Shown: positions 1-6,946 of the stretch, in pieces
Layout of the letters: each line of letters starts with the position of its first letter
How positions within the stretch are numbered: the first letter of the stretch is position 1
DNA from: an uncultured Lachnospiraceae bacterium
Lineage (GTDB): Bacteria; Bacillota; Clostridia; Lachnospirales; Lachnospiraceae
Direction of reading: 5' to 3'
DNA: 13,683 bases
NCBI GenBank assembly: GCA_910583895.1
Contig: CAJTYJ010000020.1
Location: forward strand, 47,018-60,700
Notes under the pieces: model-generated
The model's database searches: none
Told to the model about the DNA's origin: nothing
What the model saw: only the letters and a program-made list of their open reading frames with translations
Program-made: the position numbers and the translations under genes

Positions 1-1308
1 GATAACCGGATCACAAGCGCTCCGCTGGCCAGCAGGCTGCGGCCGGAGACATTGCAGGATTATGTGGGACAGAAGCATCTTCTGGGTGAAGGGAAGATGT
101 TACGGCGTCTGATCGAGCAGGATCAGATTTCTTCCATGATCTTCTGGGGGCCTCCTGGTGTAGGGAAAACTACGCTGGCGCGGATCATTGCCGGTATGAC
201 AAGGGCTGATTTTGTGGATTTCAGCGCAGTGACCAGCGGTATTAAGGAAATCAGGCAGGTGATGGAGCAGGCTGAGGGCAGCAGGCGGATGGGAATCAAC
301 ACCTTGCTTTTTGTGGATGAGATCCATCGTTTCAATAAGGCACAACAGGACGCGTTTCTGCCATTTGTGGAAAAGGGAAGTATTGTTCTGGTGGGAGCCA
401 CTACGGAAAATCCTTCTTTTGAGATCAATTCGGCTCTGTTGTCCAGATGTAAGGTATTCGTGCTGAAAATGCTGGAAGAAGAAGATTTGTATGAATTGCT
501 GCGGCACGCTTTGGAGAGTCCGAAAGGATTTGGAAATCAACAGATTGTGATCTCCGAGGAACAGATTCGTGCCATAGCGCGTTTTGCCAACGGAGACGGC
601 AGGACAGCCTTAAATACGCTGGAGATGGCGGTGATCAACAGTCAGCTTGACAGAGAAGGAACCATACACGTGACGGATGAGACATTGGTAGAATGTACGA
701 ACCGTCGCTCCCTGCTTTATGACAAGAAAGGTGAAGAGCATTATAACCTGATATCCGCTCTTCATAAATCTATGCGAAACAGTGATCCTGATGCGGCGGT
801 CTACTGGATGAACCGGATGCTGGATGGCGGGGAGAATCCGCTGTATATTGCCAGACGTCTGATACGCTTCGCCAGCGAGGATGTCGGTATGGCAGATTCA
901 AGAGCGCTGCAGGTGGCGGTTTCTGTCTATCAGGCCTGTCATTTTCTTGGAATGCCGGAGTGTGATGTGCATTTGACGCATGCTGTGGTCTATCTGTCCA
1001 TGGCTCCTAAGTCCAATGCCCTGTACAAAGCCTGCGAGGCCGCGAAAAAAGATATTCATGATTTCCCGGCAGAGCCTGTTCCGCTGCAGATCAGAAATGC
1101 TCCTACGAAGTTGATGGAAGCGCTGCACTATGGAGAAGGATATTGTTATGCTCATGATACGGAAGAGAAACTGACCAGAATGCAGTGTCTGCCGGATACT
1201 TTGCAGGACAGACGATACTATATTCCGACTGCAGAAGGGGAGGAGAAAGAGACCGGGGAGCGGCTTAAGGAGATTATGACATGGAAAAGCGGTGCTGGAA
1301 ATGAATAA
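1..1308 (+). CDS. rarA: Replication-associated recombination protein A (RarA/MgsA), 5' end cut off by window
   Basis: AAA+ ATPase of the RarA/MgsA/WRNIP1 family, which acts on stalled replication forks in the cytoplasm. The frame is open from base 1 and gives 435 residues. The visible start reads through PLASRLRPETLQDYVGQ, the conserved N-terminal RarA segment, so only about ten residues seem to be missing. The TTG at 52 is an internal leucine codon, not a start. Walker A GPPGVGKTT is near visible residues 50-58, Walker B LLFVDEIHR near 102-110, and sensor-1 GATTENP near 132-138, followed by the SRC arginine-finger region. The C-terminal half carries the RarA tetramerisation region (RRLIRFASEDVGMAD, then HAVVYLSMAPKSNALYKA). 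The length fits the family's usual 420-450 residues. A small cysteine-rich gene follows 28 bp downstream on the same strand and may be co-transcribed. The assignment is secure; only the true start is unseen. Confidence 0.95.
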   Translation, partial: DNRITSAPLASRLRPETLQDYVGQKHLLGEGKMLRRLIEQDQISSMIFWGPPGVGKTTLARIIAGMTRADFVDFSAVTSGIKEIRQVMEQAEGSRRMGINTLLFVDEIHRFNKAQQDAFLPFVEKGSIVLVGATTENPSFEINSALLSRCKVFVLKMLEEEDLYELLRHALESPKGFGNQQIVISEEQIRAIARFANGDGRTALNTLEMAVINSQLDREGTIHVTDETLVECTNRRSLLYDKKGEEHYNLISALHKSMRNSDPDAAVYWMNRMLDGGENPLYIARRLIRFASEDVGMADSRALQVAVSVYQACHFLGMPECDVHLTHAVVYLSMAPKSNALYKACEAAKKDIHDFPAEPVPLQIRNAPTKLMEALHYGEGYCYAHDTEEKLTRMQCLPDTLQDRRYYIPTAEGEEKETGERLKEIMTWKSGAGNE

Positions 1309-1336
1309 AAATCTTAGATGAAGGATACCTATACAT

Positions 1337-1639
1337 ATGAAGAAACAGATTGAAGGCCAGATAAATCTTTTTGATTATATATCTGCAGAAGATGCTAAAG
1401 TTGATGATAAACACGATACGATTGAAATCTCGTTATTTGCGGCATGTGTTTCCTGCTGGTGCAGTACCTGCAGGCATAATGCGGAGGGTAAGGCTGTTCC
1501 CCGTGATTTTGCGGGAGTGAAGAAGCCCTGTCCTTCCTGCAGTTTCTGTGTCAGTCAGGACAAGGCGGAAATCTGTGAGATCAATTCCTATGAGAACGGC
1601 TGCAAACTGCGGGCGGAGGAAGAGGGTATCACTGAATGA
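1337..1639 (+). CDS. Small cysteine-rich protein, function unknown
   Basis: A 100-residue protein that I do not recognise as a named family. The start ATG has an AAGGA ribosome site at 1321-1325, 11 nt upstream. The N-terminus reads QINLFDY, a short motif also seen at the start of other small clostridial proteins. Nine cysteines lie at about residues 37, 40, 42, 45, 65, 68, 71, 80 and 89. They form a CxxCxCxxC cluster and a CPxCxxC cluster, which suggests binding of zinc or an iron-sulphur centre (inference). There is no signal peptide or membrane segment, so it is probably cytoplasmic. It lies 28 bp after rarA on the same strand and may be its co-transcribed partner. It converges on the flavin reductase-rubredoxin gene with only 22 bp between stop codons. 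Coding status is likely from the ribosome site, ordered cysteine spacing and operon position. Confidence 0.72.
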   Translation: MKKQIEGQINLFDYISAEDAKVDDKHDTIEISLFAACVSCWCSTCRHNAEGKAVPRDFAGVKKPCPSCSFCVSQDKAEICEINSYENGCKLRAEEEGITE

Positions 1640-1661
1640 CTGAATGTGAGAAATCATTTTC

Positions 1662-2264
1662 CTATAAGATTTTTTCGAAATCTTCTATGCCGTGTTTGCA
1701 CCATGGGCAGACAAAATCCGGAGGAAGTTCTTCTCCTTCGTAGACATATCCGCAGACGACGCATCGCCAGCCTTTCACAGAAGTATTTTCAGGCTTTGGT
1801 TTGACATATTCATGATAGAAGGAGTAGGTCATCGCCTTTTCACCGGAAAGGACATCGCAGTCCGATACAGATGCCAGGAAAAGCATATGGGTACCGAGGT
1901 CGTAACTGTTTAAGACTTTACAGTCCAGGTAGGCAGTGACATGTTCTGTGAGATAAGGAAGTTCCTGGCCTGTCATGGAAAAAGGGATATCTATAAATTT
2001 ATCCACGGTGCTTCCACTTTGGAATCCAAAACGCTGAAACAGGGAAAAAGGTGCCGTCTCAGAGAGGATGGAGACAGAAAGGATTCCGGATTTTTGGATC
2101 AGCTCACAGGTTAGGTTCTGTTTGTTGATGGCCACGACGATCTGCTTCGGGTCGTCTGTCACCTGAGTGACTGTGTTGATGATGCAGCCATTCATTTTTT
2201 TGTCATGTTTTGTAGATACGACGTAGAGGCCGTAGGATAACTGAAAAAGTGCTTTTGGATTCAT
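1662..2264 (-). CDS. Flavin reductase-rubredoxin fusion (Hrb-like, high-molecular-weight rubredoxin type)
   Basis: A 200-residue two-domain redox protein. Residues 1 to about 155 match the FMN-binding split-barrel flavin reductase family (N-terminal LSYGLYVVSTKHDKKMNGCI, then TQVTDDPKQIVVAINK). Residues 164-200 are a rubredoxin domain with iron ligands C168, C171, C186 and C189 (CVVCGYVY and CPWC). In acetogenic and other anaerobic Clostridia such fusions take electrons from NAD(P)H via FMN and pass them by rubredoxin to flavodiiron or other oxygen/NO-detoxifying partners; that role is inferred here. It is cytoplasmic, with no signal peptide. The start ATG has a GAAAGGAA ribosome site about 11 nt upstream on the minus strand. 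The gene stands alone behind an AT-rich promoter region with an inverted repeat. Both domains are complete; the partner enzyme is not in the window. Confidence 0.93.
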   Translation of the reverse strand: MNPKALFQLSYGLYVVSTKHDKKMNGCIINTVTQVTDDPKQIVVAINKQNLTCELIQKSGILSVSILSETAPFSLFQRFGFQSGSTVDKFIDIPFSMTGQELPYLTEHVTAYLDCKVLNSYDLGTHMLFLASVSDCDVLSGEKAMTYSFYHEYVKPKPENTSVKGWRCVVCGYVYEGEELPPDFVCPWCKHGIEDFEKIL

Positions 2265-2291
2265 GGGGATATTCGTTTCCTTTCTTTATTG

Positions 2292-2340
2292 TATTGATAT
2301 TATTATTTAAATATAATCGATATTATCATAATAATCAATA
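2292..2340 (-). promoter_or_regulatory. Promoter and possible operator of the flavin reductase-rubredoxin gene
   Basis: Read on the minus strand, TTGATT (2333-2338), a 17-bp spacer and TATATT (2310-2315) make a plausible sigma-A promoter. An inverted repeat brackets it: TATTGATATTATTA at 2292-2305 and TAATAATCAATA at 2329-2340, whose reverse complement differs only by a 2-nt gap. The very AT-rich symmetric sequence resembles the style of Fur/PerR-type metal or peroxide operators, but it does not match a consensus exactly. The repressor is a guess. Confidence 0.4.
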
Positions 2341-2544
2341 TAATCATATGGATGAAAGATTTTGACTATTGATATCATATTTGCAGATTATGTGGACGTT
2401 AAGAACAGTATGTGTAGAAAAATTTGAAATATACGCATTTTTAATTTGTAAAATCCCTGTGGGTGGCAAGTTTGCACAGCAGGCGGTTGTTAATCCGGCC
2501 GCTTTTCAAAAGCACAATCATTTCATCACTCAAATGCAATTTTG
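2341..2544. other. Intergenic DNA downstream of the AraC gene
   Basis: About 200 bp between the promoter of the flavin reductase-rubredoxin gene and the stop codon of the AraC regulator. No convincing ORF and no strong terminator with a U-run for the minus-strand AraC transcript was found. There is a 13-bp palindrome GCTTTTCAAAAGC at 2501-2513 and a weak CTGTG/CACAG pairing around 2456-2482. Neither is a persuasive regulatory element. Confidence 0.4.
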
Positions 2545-3465
2545 TTAAAGGCGTGTTGGCCTGTTCCCTGTGATATCGTCTGTCGGATTCCCCCAAATGT
2601 AATCTCTGAATTCTTTTGGGGAATATTCATAATTCTTTTTAAACTGCTTACAAAAGTAGGATGTAGAAGAAAACCCGACCGAATAGGCGACGGTAGTGAT
2701 CGAAAGATAGGGGTCTTTGAGCATGGCGCAGGCCCGTTCCAAGCGGATTTTGTTCAATAACTGGTTGGGTGTGACTCCGTATTGTTTCTTGACACATCTG
2801 ATCAGGTGGGAAGGGTGGCAGTTTAAAGTTTTAGCCAGGTCATCCATTGTGAACTGTTCAGCATAGTGAAAATTAATATACTGCAGGGCGGAATAGGCAA
2901 TGCTGTTATGGTCAGAAGTATCCTGGGTGACGGCCAGAATATTTAAGAGGCGCATGAGCAGTTCCTGCTGGTGGAACAGGTTGTTATCCGAGGTAAGGAC
3001 TGTACGGGAGTCTGTGAAGAAATCAATGGAACGACGTTCCAATTGTTTCAGGATGGAAAGTACGTTTTGCGCCGTGGCGTCAGGCAACGCCTGTTCCTGC
3101 AGGAAAGACAGGATATATTTGTTCTCCTTGAAATCCGTATTAGGTTCCCATGGCTGACGGTGGGAGACATCCGACAGTTCAATGGTTTCGTTGGTATTGA
3201 AATGCAGCCAGTGAAAAAGAGTCTTTTCTGTACAGATGCGGCTGCCCTGGTGTGGCGTGTAGGGCGGGATCAGCAGGACGTGATCCTTCGAAATTGTGAA
3301 TTCCTGCTTTCCGACGAGCATATAGAGGGTTCCTGTCTCTACCATGAGTAGATCGAAGAAGTCGACTCCTTTTCGGCTGTTATGTTTATCACCGGGCCGG
3401 TAGATTGCGTTTCCGGAATGGGAATACCATGGAAAAGGGGGGACTTGGATGTTGATAAAAGACAT
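2545..3465 (-). CDS. AraC-family transcriptional regulator of the divergent sugar operon
   Basis: A 306-residue regulator. The ATG at 3465 is preferred over an upstream in-frame ATG at 3513 because a strong GGAGG lies 6 nt before it. An N-terminal cupin-like sugar-sensing region (about residues 20-100, including LIPPYTPHQG) is followed by a helical linker and the C-terminal AraC DNA-binding domain. The first helix-turn-helix is at about 206-230 (TMDDLAKTLNCHPSHLIRCV) and the second at about 255-287 (ITTVAYSVGFSSTSYFCKQF, ending in SPKEFR). All of these are typical of family members that activate sugar-uptake genes. The gene is divergent from the binding-protein/permease/GH127 operon, 279 bp away, so it most likely senses the imported sugar and activates that operon; this is inferred from position. 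It has its own well-formed promoter at 3528-3556. Confidence 0.95.
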   Translation of the reverse strand: MSFINIQVPPFPWYSHSGNAIYRPGDKHNSRKGVDFFDLLMVETGTLYMLVGKQEFTISKDHVLLIPPYTPHQGSRICTEKTLFHWLHFNTNETIELSDVSHRQPWEPNTDFKENKYILSFLQEQALPDATAQNVLSILKQLERRSIDFFTDSRTVLTSDNNLFHQQELLMRLLNILAVTQDTSDHNSIAYSALQYINFHYAEQFTMDDLAKTLNCHPSHLIRCVKKQYGVTPNQLLNKIRLERACAMLKDPYLSITTVAYSVGFSSTSYFCKQFKKNYEYSPKEFRDYIWGNPTDDITGNRPTRL

Positions 3466-3527
3466 TAGAAACCTCCGTAAAATAAAATGAAGCACAATTT
3501 CTGTCAAATACAAATTTTGTCATATCA

Positions 3528-3556
3528 ATTATAGCGTGATTACGCTGTTTTTTCAA
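3528..3556 (-). promoter_or_regulatory. Sigma-A promoter of the AraC regulator with an inverted repeat in its spacer
   Basis: On the minus strand, TTGAAA (3551-3556), a 17-bp spacer and TATAAT (3528-3533) form a near-consensus promoter about 60 nt from the start codon. The spacer holds an inverted repeat, AGCGT at 3533-3537 and ACGCT at 3542-3546, separated by 4 nt. Protein bound there would block RNA polymerase, so autoregulation is possible. On the plus strand the same repeat followed by six T residues looks like a short terminator, but its 5-bp stem is weak. Confidence 0.65.
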
Positions 3557-3654
3557 TATTACTTCATTCGAATGCTAAAAATCTACTATTATTTTTGATA
3601 TTTTTCTTATATATTCCTGCTAATAAAACTGTATAAATTCATGAATAAAGTGGA

Positions 3655-3660
3655 TATAAT
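3655..3660 (+). promoter_or_regulatory. Probable -10 box of the sugar operon
   Basis: TATAAT at 3655-3660 lies about 85 nt upstream of the binding-protein start codon. The expected -35 position (about 3632-3637) reads TATAAA rather than TTGACA. A consensus -10 without a good -35 fits a promoter that needs an activator, such as the divergent AraC protein. Two 10-bp palindromes upstream, CATTCGAATG (3565-3574) and ATTCATGAAT (3637-3646), are possible binding sites. Confidence 0.45.
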
Positions 3661-3690
3661 TTCAATGAAAACAGTAAATAGTGACAAAGA

Positions 3691-3728
3691 ATTCGGATAT
3701 TATTTCCGAATATGTGGGAAATCCCACA
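3691..3728 (+). promoter_or_regulatory. Two consecutive palindromes in the leader of the sugar operon
   Basis: The first is ATTCGGA (3691-3697), a 7-nt spacer and TCCGAAT (3705-3711), a perfect 7-bp inverted repeat. The second is TGTGGGA (3713-3719), 2 nt and TCCCACA (3722-3728), also perfect, ending 4 nt before the AAAGGAG ribosome site. They lie between the likely promoter and the start codon, so they could be repressor operators or mRNA hairpins that affect translation or stability of the binding-protein message. Confidence 0.5.
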
Positions 3729-3744
3729 AAAGAAAGGAGTCGAA

Positions 3745-5094
3745 ATGAGAAGAAAATTGTTAATTAGTCTGTTGGTATCTTCTATGATCTTTGGCTTGAC
3801 GGCATGTGGAGATTCTGGCAGGGGGGGTAATACAACCACGGCAGAGGACACACAGGAACAAGACGGCGGATCAGCGCAGGAGAGTGCAAATTCTGTAGAA
3901 AATGACACGGCGGCGGAGAAAAGCCAAGGTGCAGACAGCGGTGAAGCGCTGGAAGTCTGGGTGAGAAATACTTACTTTGATGAAGTAACGACGGCAGCGA
4001 AGGATTTTACGGAACAGACAGGTATTCCGGTGACAGTTTCGGAGCCATCTAATATGTCGGATGATCTGGCACTGGCATTATCCTCCGGCGAGACTCCGGA
4101 CATCGTCTCGATCGATTGCGTACTGGTTCCTTATTATGCTTCGATCGGCGCATTGAAAGATATCACAACGGAATTTTCGGCACTGGATTACAAAGACACG
4201 TTTTCCGGAGGCCTGTTGGATCTTTCTACTTATGATGGAAAGCAGTATGCAGTGCCCTTTGCACCGGATGTGAGCGTTCTGCTCTATAACAAAGATATCT
4301 TCAAGGCAAACGGTCTTGATCCTGAGGCGCCGCCGAAAACCTGGGATGAGCTGATCGCGGCAGCGCAGGCATGTACCAGCGATGATGTGTATGGTTATAT
4401 GTTTGCGGCATCTGACGCGGGCGGCATGATGTTTACCTTCTGTCCTTATATCTGGTGTAACGGCGGTGAGTTTACCAGCGAAGACGGTACAGAGTCTATG
4501 CTGAACCAGCCTGAGGCGGTAGAAGCGCTGCAGTTGATCACTGATATGGTCTATAAGTACCAGGTTACCCCGGAGAGTATCACGTCTTACGACTGGACAG
4601 CAGTAGAAGATGCCTTTAAAGCACAGAAATCAGCTATGATCGTGCAAGGCAGCAGTGCAGTTGGCAATATTGTAAATGAAGGATATGATTTCAACGCAGG
4701 CTGTACACTGATTCCCTCCCCGGACGGAAGCAAGTATGCATCTTTCTCCGGCGGCGACAGTATCGCGATCTTAGCGGACACGGACAAGTATGATGCGGCA
4801 TGGCAGTTTGTACAGTACTGCCTCAGCAAGGAAGTGCAGGTAGACCAGTTGGCGGCTTATGGAAACATTCCTTCCCGTTCAGATATGTTTGAAAATGAGA
4901 TTTTCGGTTCCCACGCAGAGTATGACGTGCTCCGACAGGCATTGGAAGTAGGAGAGGCGCCTTACAGCCTGAAATATAATGAAATGTATACACCCTGGAT
5001 CGATGCGGTACAGTATGCGCTGAATCAGGAGAAGACTCCGGAAGAAGCGTTTGATGACGCGAAAGAAGAAATTGACGCTCTTCTTTCAGAATAA
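3745..5094 (+). CDS. Sugar ABC transporter solute-binding lipoprotein (family 1)
   Basis: A 449-residue extracellular binding protein. The start at 3745 is chosen for the AAAGGAG site 4-5 nt upstream and because it opens a typical lipoprotein signal: MRRK, a hydrophobic stretch, then the lipobox LTAC with C21 as the lipidated cysteine. An in-frame ATG at 3712 has no ribosome site and would sit inside the leader palindromes. Residues 22-70 are a low-complexity S/T/E/A/G linker. The mature domain starts at LEVWVRNTYFDEVTTAAKDF and has features of the family 1 carbohydrate-binding fold, including SGETPDIVSIDCVLVPYY, DGKQYAVPFAPDVSVLLYNK and PPKTWDELIAAA. It would bind an oligosaccharide outside the membrane and deliver it to the two permeases encoded next. 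The genes downstream suggest an arabinofuranose-containing oligosaccharide. A hairpin after the stop probably keeps its mRNA more abundant than that of the permeases. Confidence 0.94.
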   Translation: MRRKLLISLLVSSMIFGLTACGDSGRGGNTTTAEDTQEQDGGSAQESANSVENDTAAEKSQGADSGEALEVWVRNTYFDEVTTAAKDFTEQTGIPVTVSEPSNMSDDLALALSSGETPDIVSIDCVLVPYYASIGALKDITTEFSALDYKDTFSGGLLDLSTYDGKQYAVPFAPDVSVLLYNKDIFKANGLDPEAPPKTWDELIAAAQACTSDDVYGYMFAASDAGGMMFTFCPYIWCNGGEFTSEDGTESMLNQPEAVEALQLITDMVYKYQVTPESITSYDWTAVEDAFKAQKSAMIVQGSSAVGNIVNEGYDFNAGCTLIPSPDGSKYASFSGGDSIAILADTDKYDAAWQFVQYCLSKEVQVDQLAAYGNIPSRSDMFENEIFGSHAEYDVLRQALEVGEAPYSLKYNEMYTPWIDAVQYALNQEKTPEEAFDDAKEEIDALLSE

Positions 5095-5112
5095 GAAGAT
5101 GTTGAATGAGTC

Positions 5113-5154
5113 AGCCGCATTTCGTTCGGAAGAAGCGGAATGCGGCGGCTTTTT
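5113..5154 (+). terminator. Intra-operon hairpin with T-run between binding protein and permease
   Basis: GCCGCATTTCG at 5114-5124 pairs with CGGAATGCGGC at 5136-5146 (11 bp including one G-U), or AGCCGC (5113-5118) pairs with GCGGCT (5145-5150), which ends directly at a T-run (5150-5154). It begins about 20 bp after the binding-protein stop codon. This is the usual place for partial termination and 3' stabilisation, giving more binding protein than permease. Confidence 0.75.
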
Positions 5155-5193
5155 AAATTTGTGCCTGTTAAGCGGGCAGGGGGTGTTGCTTTT

Positions 5194-6060
5194 ATGAAGA
5201 AAAAGAATTGGACAAATATGTTTTTTGTTCTGCCTTTGCTGGTGATCAATATCACGTTTTTTGTGGTTCCTTTCGTGAAATCACTGTATATGTCTTTGTA
5301 TGACTGGCCATTGTTAGGTGAAAAAACATTTATCGGGATACAGAATTTCATTCGGGCTTTTGTGGATAAGAAATTTCTGCACTCACTTCTGTTTACGATG
5401 GAGTATGCATTGATCGTTACGCCGATGTTATTTCTGGTAGCGTTTGTCATGGCAATTTTAGTTAACCAGAAATTCAGGGGAGTCGGTATTTTTCGTACCA
5501 TTTACTTTATGCCGGTGGTGATTTCCATGACGGCCAGCGCAGATATCTGGCTGTGGATCTATAACGAGTTATACGGTGTGTTGAATCATATATTGCTGGC
5601 AGTGGGGATTGTTGACAAGCCGGTCGCCTGGATGCATTTGCCGAAAACATCCCTTCCGGCGGTCTGCGCCATGGTCACATGGAAGATGGCGGGATTCAGT
5701 ATGTTGATGCTCCTTGGCGCGTTCCAATCTGTGGATGAGGAGGTCTACCAGTCGGCGAGTATTGATGGGGCAAGCAAGATACAGCAGTTTTTCCGGATCA
5801 CACTGCCGTTGATCCGTCCAACCATCGGATTGTCCATGGTAATTTCTATCATCGGGTCGGTGCTTGCCTTTGAGCAGTTTAAGATCATGACGGCGGGCGG
5901 CCCGTCCTCGAAGACACAGACGGCGGTCTACTATATTTACCAGACTTCTTTCGGACATTTTAAGTTCGGATACGGAGCGGCAATGTCTATGATCTTGTTG
6001 GTGATCTTGGCTGTTTTGAGTTATTTTCAGTTTGCCGTGATGAAAGATAAGACGGAGTAG
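5194..6060 (+). CDS. Sugar ABC transporter permease, MalF/UgpA type
   Basis: A 288-residue inner-membrane permease of the binding-protein-dependent sugar class. The ATG at 5194 is chosen because AGGGGGT at 5178-5184 gives a 9-nt spacing and the protein then starts MKKKNW directly before the first membrane helix. An upstream in-frame ATG at 5140 falls inside the terminator-like hairpin. Six hydrophobic segments are visible, the first at MFFVLPLLVINITFFVVPF. The cytoplasmic EAA loop is at about residues 182-205 (YQSASIDGASKIQQFF, then ITLP), with the conserved G and LP that contact the ATPase. It pairs with the MalG-type permease whose start lies 12 bp downstream. No ATP-binding subunit gene is present in the operon. 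Confidence 0.95.
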   Translation: MKKKNWTNMFFVLPLLVINITFFVVPFVKSLYMSLYDWPLLGEKTFIGIQNFIRAFVDKKFLHSLLFTMEYALIVTPMLFLVAFVMAILVNQKFRGVGIFRTIYFMPVVISMTASADIWLWIYNELYGVLNHILLAVGIVDKPVAWMHLPKTSLPAVCAMVTWKMAGFSMLMLLGAFQSVDEEVYQSASIDGASKIQQFFRITLPLIRPTIGLSMVISIIGSVLAFEQFKIMTAGGPSSKTQTAVYYIYQTSFGHFKFGYGAAMSMILLVILAVLSYFQFAVMKDKTE

Positions 6061-6072
6061 GAGAGGGTGCAG

Positions 6073-6900
6073 ATGAATAAAGAGAGAAGTAAGGTAATCA
6101 TTATCGTGTTAAATATTCTGCTGGGCATGCTCTGGATTATGCCGATCTATTGGGCGGTTGTCACTTCCGTCAAGACACAGAAAGAGCTGTATGGCGGGAT
6201 CAGCCTGATCCCGCACGTGGTGACGCCGGAGAATTATGTTTCGCTGTTTCAATATAAAGATGGTATTTTCTTCTTTTATTTGAAAAATTCGTTTCAGATC
6301 TGCGTTTTGACAATGTTGCTCGTGACAGTAGTCTCTGTGTTGGCAGGGTTTGCTTTTTCGAAATTGAAGATCTGGGGCGTGAAGATCTGGACGGCGATGA
6401 TCCTCTTTACGATCATGGTTCCGGCACAGGCGTTGATGGTGCCTTTGTACAATACGTTGTCCGATCTGAATCTGCTGGGAACTGTCTGGGGGATGGTGCT
6501 GATCTATGTGACCTTCCAGACACCGTTCTGTGTGCTGATGATGAAGAGTTCTTTCGATATGGTGCCGAATGCGCTGCGGGAAGCTGCGCTGATGGACGGG
6601 GCGAGCAGCCTGGAGATCTTCTGGAATATTTATTGTCCGCTGGCTCTTCCCGGGGCAATCACGGTGATCGTCTATGCCGCCTATAATACCTGGAATGATT
6701 ATACCATCGGACTGACTTTTGGCGGCAGTTCCATGAAAACCTTTAATGTGGGGCTGGTGGATATGCTTTCTGCGGATACGACGGTTAACTGGGGGACGTT
6801 GACTTCCGGAGCGATTGTGGGAATGCTGCCAATCCTGATCCTGTTCCTGTTGCTGCAGAAGCATTTCGTGAAGGGTATGATGAGCGGGGCAGTCAAATAG
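6073..6900 (+). CDS. Sugar ABC transporter permease, MalG/UgpE type
   Basis: A 275-residue inner-membrane permease, partner of the preceding MalF-type protein. The ATG at 6073 is preferred over a GTG at 6067 because AGGAG at 6059-6063 is 9 nt from the ATG but only 3 nt from the GTG. Six membrane segments are visible. The EAA loop at about residues 170-192 reads EAALMDGASSLEIFWNIYCP followed by LALP, a close match to the family consensus. The protein ends in the typical short tail QKHFVKGMMSGAVK. Together with its partner and the lipoprotein it would form the translocation path, with energy from a shared MsmK/UgpC-type ATPase encoded elsewhere (inferred from its absence here). Confidence 0.95.
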   Translation: MNKERSKVIIIVLNILLGMLWIMPIYWAVVTSVKTQKELYGGISLIPHVVTPENYVSLFQYKDGIFFFYLKNSFQICVLTMLLVTVVSVLAGFAFSKLKIWGVKIWTAMILFTIMVPAQALMVPLYNTLSDLNLLGTVWGMVLIYVTFQTPFCVLMMKSSFDMVPNALREAALMDGASSLEIFWNIYCPLALPGAITVIVYAAYNTWNDYTIGLTFGGSSMKTFNVGLVDMLSADTTVNWGTLTSGAIVGMLPILILFLLLQKHFVKGMMSGAVK

Positions 6901-6946
6901 GAAGATTTTGCTGGTGAAAATGAGAGAAAGGCTTTAGGGTAGATTA

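Noticed and set aside
52..54. TTG as the start codon of rarA
   Set aside because: The frame is open from base 1 and the residues before it match the conserved RarA N-terminus, so the TTG is an internal leucine.
1666..1684. AAGATTT/AAATCTT hairpin at the end of the flavin reductase-rubredoxin gene as a terminator for the convergent genes
   Set aside because: The stem is only 7 bp and almost all A-T, it lies inside the last codons, and no clear U-run follows.
3533..3552. AGCGT/ACGCT hairpin with six T residues as a plus-strand terminator
   Set aside because: The stem is 5 bp and no plus-strand gene ends there; it fits better as an operator within the AraC promoter spacer.
6109..6864. Minus-strand ORF of 251 codons
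   Set aside because: It is antisense to the MalG-type permease with a Q/H/R-rich translation and no domain pattern.
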